A stretch of 17,619 bases of DNA, from contig DASXSU010000063.1 of NCBI GenBank assembly GCA_036505795.1, positions 1 to 17,619 on the forward strand, in the 5' to 3' direction. Shown in pieces: positions 14,143 to 17,619 of this stretch. A model generated the notes under the pieces. That model saw only the letters and a list, made by a program, of their open reading frames with translations. It ran no database searches and was not told the origin of the DNA. Numbering within the stretch: position 1 is the stretch's first letter; each line of letters opens with the position of its first letter. The position numbers and the translations under genes were made by a program. Source of the stretch: NS-11 sp036505795 (GTDB taxonomy: Bacteria; Nitrospirota; Nitrospiria; Nitrospirales; NS-4).

Positions 14143-14151
14143 ACTATATCA
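14143..14151 (-). promoter_or_regulatory. Extended -10 promoter of suhB, leaderless start
   Basis: TGATATAGT on the minus strand (14151-14143) is identical to the extended -10 of the CARF gene. It ends 8 nt before ATG 14134, so the mRNA is probably leaderless or has 1-2 leading bases. Confidence 0.5.
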
Positions 14152-14230
14152 TGGCGGCGGCCGGCGGCTTAGAGTTGTGGTAGCCTAACTTGACAACCCT
14201 TTGAGTTTAGGGGTTCACTAGAGTTGATAG

Positions 14231-14305
14231 TGGGGTCAGAGTCGATTTTCGGCGGATGTACCAACCCTGAGAAAAATAGGTTTGTGAAAATCGATTCTGA
14301 TCCCA
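14231..14305 (+). repeat. Long inverted repeat (REP/BIME-like hairpin)
   Basis: TGGGGTCAGAGTCGATTTTC (14231-14250) and GAAAATCGATTCTGATCCCA (14286-14305) are complementary at 18 of 20 positions, and both mismatches become G-U pairs in plus-strand RNA. The loop is 35 nt. It lies between suhB and the response regulator, upstream of the latter. The GGGGTCAGAGTCGA core resembles dispersed palindromes of bacterial genomes. The rest of 14135-14395 holds a TTGACA (14190-14195) without a matching -10. Confidence 0.65.
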
Positions 14306-14395
14306 GTTTTAGGCACCGGCTGCTCGGCGATCTGTCGATCGCGCCGGCGGATCCCGGCGAGCATGTACGGCAGGCGCCGCGTAAGAGAAAGGCAA

Positions 14396-15850
14396 ATGGG
14401 ACAGACTTTGCTTGACGTCCCCTCGGGTACAAGGTCCACGCAATCACCCTTCACGATTCTGGTCGTCGAGGCGGACCCTTCGGACGCAGAATTGCTGCTC
14501 AACGCCATCGAAAAGGCAGATTTGCGCACTCTTGGCGGTGAAATCGATATTCAGGTACGCTCGACTGCGGAAGGTGCTGTACGCCTCCTCGGTGAACGGG
14601 CCATTGATCTTGTTTTGACCGATTTTGTCCTGCCGGGGATGGACGGGCTGGATCTCGTCAATCATATTCAGAAACTGGACTCAAACCTGCCGATTATCGT
14701 CGTTACTCGAATGAACAGCGTTCAGACTGTGGTGGATGCGATGCGTCGAGGGGCTTACGATTATATCTTAAAGCCGGTCAATCCCATCGATCTTGGCATG
14801 CGGCTGCATCGCGCGATTCGCACGTCCGAGATCCTTCGCTTTAATTCCGCTTTTAAGCGAACGGCACAACACGAATCCCAAACCGGCACTCTGGTCGGAG
14901 AGAGCGCCGCGTTTCAGGAGGTTCTTCGCCTAGTACGTGAAGCGGCCAGTGGCAAATCGACGGTACTAATTACAGGGGAAACGGGTACGGGCAAGGGCTT
15001 GATCGCCAGAGCCATCCATGAGCAGAGCCGGGAGCGGGAGCACCCCTATCAGGTCATCGATTGTACGACCATGCCGGAGGGCATGATAGAGAGCGAGCTC
15101 TTCGGTCATGTGCGCGGAGCTTTTACCGGGGCGGTCTCCGACAAGCCGGGGCTGATCGAGTTGGCCCAGGGAGGCACCGCGTTTCTGGACGAAATCGGCG
15201 AATTGTCGCAGGGATTACAGGCAAAATTACTGCACGTGCTCGAGGAAAACGAGGTGCGGCGGGTCGGAGGCACTCGAACGAAACGCGTCGAGTCCCGATT
15301 CATCGCGGCGACAAACCAGGACCTGGGGGAAAAAGTCAGGACCGGAAGTTTCCGGAAAGACTTGTACTATCGTCTAGCTGTGGTCGTCATTCACATGCCG
15401 CCGCTGCGGAACCGACAGGAGGACATCGCACCCATAGCCCGTCACCTTTGTACCCAGTTCGGACGGGAGATGGCAAAGCCTCGATGCGCGCTGGATAGCT
15501 CCGCAATGAGCGAACTGACCGCCTATCAATGGCCGGGTAATATTCGGGAGCTACGAAATGTGATTGAACGTGCCGTGATGCTTGCCACAGAGAACACCAT
15601 CACGGCTGATGATATCAAACCCCTCCTGCCGTCCGGAAAGAGGAGTGTGCCGGCGAACGGGGATGTTGCCAACCCCACCCTTCCCTATCTAGAAGCCAAA
15701 CAAAAACTCGTGGCCGATTTCACCTCCGCCTATCTTCGTGCACAGTTATCCATTCACGCTGGACACATCACAAAAGCCGCAGAGGCCAGCGGAATACAGC
15801 GGCACTACTTCTCGCAGCTCATGAAGCGCTATTTGGGTCACGACGGCTAG
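14396..15850 (+). CDS. NtrC-family sigma-54-dependent response regulator
   Basis: The 484-residue protein has three domains. The receiver (about 18-145) shows E25/D27, phosphoacceptor D76 in LTDFVLPGMDG, T in VVVTRMNS and K in ILKPV, all intact. The AAA+ domain (about 167-390) has Walker A G194-ETGTGKG, the sigma-54-contacting GAFTGA loop (241-246), Walker B TAFLDE (D265, E266) and the WPGNIRELRN sensor II segment. The C-terminal Fis-type HTH ends the chain (ITKAAEASGIQRHYFSQLMK). It should bind upstream activator sites and open sigma-54 promoters when phosphorylated. No histidine kinase gene is adjacent. ATG 14396 follows AGAAAGG; ATG 14363 is the alternative. The next gene is nxrA with a sigma-54-type promoter, so it is the obvious candidate activator. 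Confidence 0.92.
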   Translation: MGQTLLDVPSGTRSTQSPFTILVVEADPSDAELLLNAIEKADLRTLGGEIDIQVRSTAEGAVRLLGERAIDLVLTDFVLPGMDGLDLVNHIQKLDSNLPIIVVTRMNSVQTVVDAMRRGAYDYILKPVNPIDLGMRLHRAIRTSEILRFNSAFKRTAQHESQTGTLVGESAAFQEVLRLVREAASGKSTVLITGETGTGKGLIARAIHEQSREREHPYQVIDCTTMPEGMIESELFGHVRGAFTGAVSDKPGLIELAQGGTAFLDEIGELSQGLQAKLLHVLEENEVRRVGGTRTKRVESRFIAATNQDLGEKVRTGSFRKDLYYRLAVVVIHMPPLRNRQEDIAPIARHLCTQFGREMAKPRCALDSSAMSELTAYQWPGNIRELRNVIERAVMLATENTITADDIKPLLPSGKRSVPANGDVANPTLPYLEAKQKLVADFTSAYLRAQLSIHAGHITKAAEASGIQRHYFSQLMKRYLGHDG

Positions 15851-16008
15851 CAGGCGACCATATACGTAACATCTGTTTTTATCTTCGCCCTTCTTTCCTC
15901 TCCAGCTGTTTCCTCGACGTAACCTTCTTGCGGTCCTGAAGCTAGAGATTTATAGGACGCGCACTCTTAATACATAGTAATCACTAGTGTTCAGTACAAT
16001 TATACTTT

Positions 16009-16105
16009 TGTGTACATCACGCCTAACTGAGCGTTTTTTAAGACATGTCTTGACTATCTAAAATAAGTTTGTACACAGCTGTGTACAACGTTGTGGACAT
16101 GTACC
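16009..16105 (+). promoter_or_regulatory. Putative upstream activator region of nxrA with perfect 20-bp palindrome
   Basis: TTGTACACAGCTGTGTACAA (16069-16088) is a perfect palindrome. Its half-site TGTGTACA recurs at 16009-16016, and TGTGGACA (7 of 8) is at 16092-16099. A second perfect palindrome, AAGACATGTCTT, is at 16040-16051. The palindrome centre is about 154 bp before the predicted sigma-54 start, a usual distance for NtrC-type enhancers. The flanks are markedly AT-rich compared with the genes. The segment 15851-16008 holds no gene; a TTGCGG/TATAGG pair (15928-15956) is a weak sigma-70 candidate. Confidence 0.6.
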
Positions 16106-16153
16106 TTTTCGCTCCTCGATTTTTACGTCTTATTACACATATTTTATTATTAA

Positions 16154-16166
16154 TTTCAATAAGTTA
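16154..16166 (+). promoter_or_regulatory. IHF-like site
   Basis: TTTCAATAAGTTA matches the IHF consensus WATCAANNNNTTR at all but one defined position. It lies in a very AT-rich tract, between the palindrome and the -24/-12 element, about 66-78 bp before the predicted start. This is where IHF bends DNA in many sigma-54 promoters. Confidence 0.45.
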
Positions 16167-16204
16167 TATACTCTCTCCCTCTTCGACCTTAACTTAGATA
16201 CACC

Positions 16205-16221
16205 CTGGCAGTATCTTTGCT
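16205..16221 (+). promoter_or_regulatory. Sigma-54 (-24/-12) promoter of nxrA
   Basis: CTGGCAGTATCTTTGCT matches YTGGCACGRNNNTTGCW everywhere except the CG after TGGCA. The GG and GC elements have the required spacing. Transcription would start near 16232, giving a 137-nt leader. Confidence 0.75.
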
Positions 16222-16248
16222 CAATAGAAGGCTACCGAGGTGAAGACT

Positions 16249-16341
16249 ATGTACAGACATGCTTTGGAAAAAAGAAGGGAGGTGAGAGGTTCCGGTAAAG
16301 GGGCGTCGGTAACCCCTGGAGTATCTACTGTTTCTAGTTAG
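16249..16341 (+). CDS. Possible leader ORF in the nxrA 5' UTR (30 aa)
   Basis: ATG 16249 is preceded by GAGGTG (16237-16242), and the frame closes at TAG 16339-16341, 27 nt before the nxrA ATG. It encodes MYRHALEKRREVRGSGKG then ASVTPGVSTVSS, a short basic peptide with no signal or membrane segment. The same RNA contains a small hairpin, AGGGG (16299-16303) with CCCCT (16313-16317). It may be a regulatory upstream ORF, or the leader may act purely as RNA and the ORF be chance. Confidence 0.35.
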   Translation: MYRHALEKRREVRGSGKGASVTPGVSTVSS

Positions 16342-16368
16342 CTCATTTATTGAGAGGAGGTCGCGACA

Positions 16369-17619
16369 ATGTTTTTAACGAGACGGCAATTCTTAAAGAC
16401 GACCGCCGGAACGATCGCGGCGGTTGCCATCGCCGATCACGCCCTTGCGCTGACGGCCCTGCAGCCGGTTATCGAGGTGGGCAATCCCCTCGGCGAATAT
16501 CCGGACCGGTCATGGGAACGGGTTTACCATGACCAATACCGCTACGACTCGTCGTTCACGTACGTCTGCACTCCGAACGATACGCACGCCTGTCGCGTGC
16601 GCGCCTTCGTGCGCAACGGGGTCGTGATGCGCGTGGAGCAGAATTACGATCACCAGAGCTATGAAGACCTCTACGGGAACCGCGGCACGTTCGCGTGGAA
16701 CCCGCGCATGTGCCTCAAGGGCTATACCTTCCATCGCCGGGTCTACGGGCCATACCGGTTGAAAGGCCCGATGATCCGGAAGGCCTGGAAGCAGTGGGTC
16801 GATGACGGGTGCCCGGAGTTGTCCCCTGAAGTAAAGACTAAATATAAGTTTTCAAGCCGTGGCGAAGACGACATGCTTCGGGTGTCCTGGGACACCTCGT
16901 TTACCTACCTGGCTAAGGCTCAAATGAAGATCGCCGAACGGTACTCAGGTGAGTCCGGAGCCCGGCGGTTGCGCGAGCAAGGCTATCCACCGGAAATGAT
17001 TGAAGCCATGAAAGGCGGAGGCGTCCGCACGTTTAAGTATCGTCCGGGCATGGCTTTGCTGGGTTTAATCGGCAAGATCGGCATCGGACGGATGGACAGC
17101 GCGAACCTCTCACTGTTGGATGCCTACATCCGCAAAGTCGGCAACGACAAGGCTGTCGGCGGCCGGACCTGGTCCAGCTACACGTGGCACGGTGACCAGA
17201 ACCCGGCGCACCCATTCTGGTGCGGCGTGCAGACTTCCGACATCGACCTGGTGGATATGCGCTTCTCCAAGCTGCATACGAGCTGGGGGAAGAACTTCGT
17301 TGAGCACAAGATGCCGGAAGCGCACTGGATGATCGAGTGCATGGAACGCGGTGGCCGGCTGGTCAGTATCGCGCCGGAGTATAACCCGCCGGCATCAAAG
17401 GCCGACTACTGGATTCCGATCCGGCCGGGCGGTGATGGCGCTCTGTTTCTAGGCACCCTCAAAATTCTCATGGACGAAAACCTGTACGACGCGGACTTCT
17501 GCAAGCAATATACCGACATGCCGGTTTTAGTCCGCACCGATACACTCACCTACCTCGACCCTCGCGACGTCATCAAGGACTACAAACTTGCGGATCTGTC
17601 GAAGACCTACACTGCCAAG
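16369..17619 (+). CDS. nxrA: Nitrite oxidoreductase alpha subunit, N-terminal part (runs off right edge)
   Basis: ATG 16369 follows GAGAGGAGG with 8-nt spacing; 417 codons are open to the window end, so the C-terminal part is missing. NxrA is the molybdenum subunit that oxidizes nitrite to nitrate and is the key energy enzyme of Nitrospira. The N-terminus has a twin-arginine signal (TRRQFLK, then a hydrophobic stretch to ALAL), in line with a periplasmic enzyme. The [4Fe-4S] site reads C67-x3-D71-x3-C75 and, further on, C115 (NPRMCLKG), parallel to His-x3-Cys-x3-Cys...Cys of NarG with an Asp at the second position. D276 in YTWHGDQNPAHP is the expected Mo ligand by comparison with NarG (DWYADLPPASP). 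NxrB is expected beyond the right edge. Expression is probably sigma-54 dependent. Confidence 0.95.
   Translation, partial: MFLTRRQFLKTTAGTIAAVAIADHALALTALQPVIEVGNPLGEYPDRSWERVYHDQYRYDSSFTYVCTPNDTHACRVRAFVRNGVVMRVEQNYDHQSYEDLYGNRGTFAWNPRMCLKGYTFHRRVYGPYRLKGPMIRKAWKQWVDDGCPELSPEVKTKYKFSSRGEDDMLRVSWDTSFTYLAKAQMKIAERYSGESGARRLREQGYPPEMIEAMKGGGVRTFKYRPGMALLGLIGKIGIGRMDSANLSLLDAYIRKVGNDKAVGGRTWSSYTWHGDQNPAHPFWCGVQTSDIDLVDMRFSKLHTSWGKNFVEHKMPEAHWMIECMERGGRLVSIAPEYNPPASKADYWIPIRPGGDGALFLGTLKILMDENLYDADFCKQYTDMPVLVRTDTLTYLDPRDVIKDYKLADLSKTYTAK

Noticed and set aside
14190..14220. TTGACA at 14190 as promoter of the response regulator
   Set aside because: No acceptable -10 hexamer at 16-18 bp spacing.
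16018..16039. Rho-independent terminator after the response regulator (ACGC...GCGT followed by six T)
   Set aside because: A 4-bp stem is too weak, and it lies about 170 nt after the stop; it could only be a poor terminator.
15928..16172. Sigma-70-like boxes upstream of nxrA (TTGCGG/TATAGG at 15928-15956; TTGACT/TACACA at 16050-16077; TATACT at 16167)
   Set aside because: Such matches are expected by chance in this AT-rich tract; the -24/-12 element is much stronger, though a secondary promoter is not excluded.
1..17619. CRISPR array, tRNA, rRNA, insertion sequence or prophage
   Set aside because: No regular short repeats with spacers, no cloverleaf-like GTTCRANNC segments in context, and no transposase or integrase frame was found on either strand.

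Overview
The window comes from a Nitrospira-type nitrite-oxidizing bacterium. The right edge carries the first 417 codons of the periplasmic nitrite oxidoreductase alpha subunit (nxrA), with a twin-arginine signal and the cofactor motifs of the Nitrospira/anammox branch of type II DMSO-reductase enzymes. The rest is GC-rich chromosomal DNA with housekeeping genes, many small proteins and a few palindromic repeats. I see no tRNA, rRNA, CRISPR array or transposase.

Layout. 1-1838, minus strand: a DUF302 protein, a truncated DUF6624-like remnant, a Tll0287-like (DUF3365) mono-heme protein and an MBL-fold protein with altered metal ligands that runs off the left edge. 1839-2520: a short reading-frame remnant, a 40-residue membrane peptide with a strong ribosome binding site, and a REP-like stem-loop. 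2525-4232, plus strand: a CARF-HEPN protein of the TIGR02710 (Csx1/Csm6-like) kind with no CRISPR locus in view, then two small genes (a membrane peptide and a ribbon-helix-helix-like protein). 4266-7032: divergent hemL (heme synthesis) and pyruvate kinase with back-to-back promoters. 7187-10847: a HAD phosphatase and two M16 peptidase-family proteins, joined by ATGA overlaps; one M16 protein has the zinc motif and the other lacks it. 10854-11806, minus strand: a TPR protein coupled to a 62-residue protein. 12012-12836: an XRE-type HTH fused to an MBL hydrolase. 12852-13275: a non-coding GC-rich block of diverged direct repeats. 13334-14134, minus strand: an inositol-monophosphatase-family gene. 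14396-15850: an NtrC-family sigma-54 activator. 15851-16368: the nxrA control region. 16369-end: nxrA.

Two regulatory themes stand out. First, the 518-bp gap before nxrA reads as a full enhancer-dependent promoter: a perfect 20-bp palindrome with related half-sites, an IHF-like site, a near-consensus -24/-12 element and a 137-nt leader with a possible 30-codon ORF, next to the gene for a sigma-54 activator. Second, several genes (the CARF protein, pyk, the HAD phosphatase, the inositol-phosphatase gene) have an extended -10 box (TGnTAnAnT) ending 6-8 nt before the start codon and no Shine-Dalgarno, suggesting leaderless mRNAs; hemL has the same box with a very short leader.

All calls come from reading the sequence and recalling families; no database search was run.
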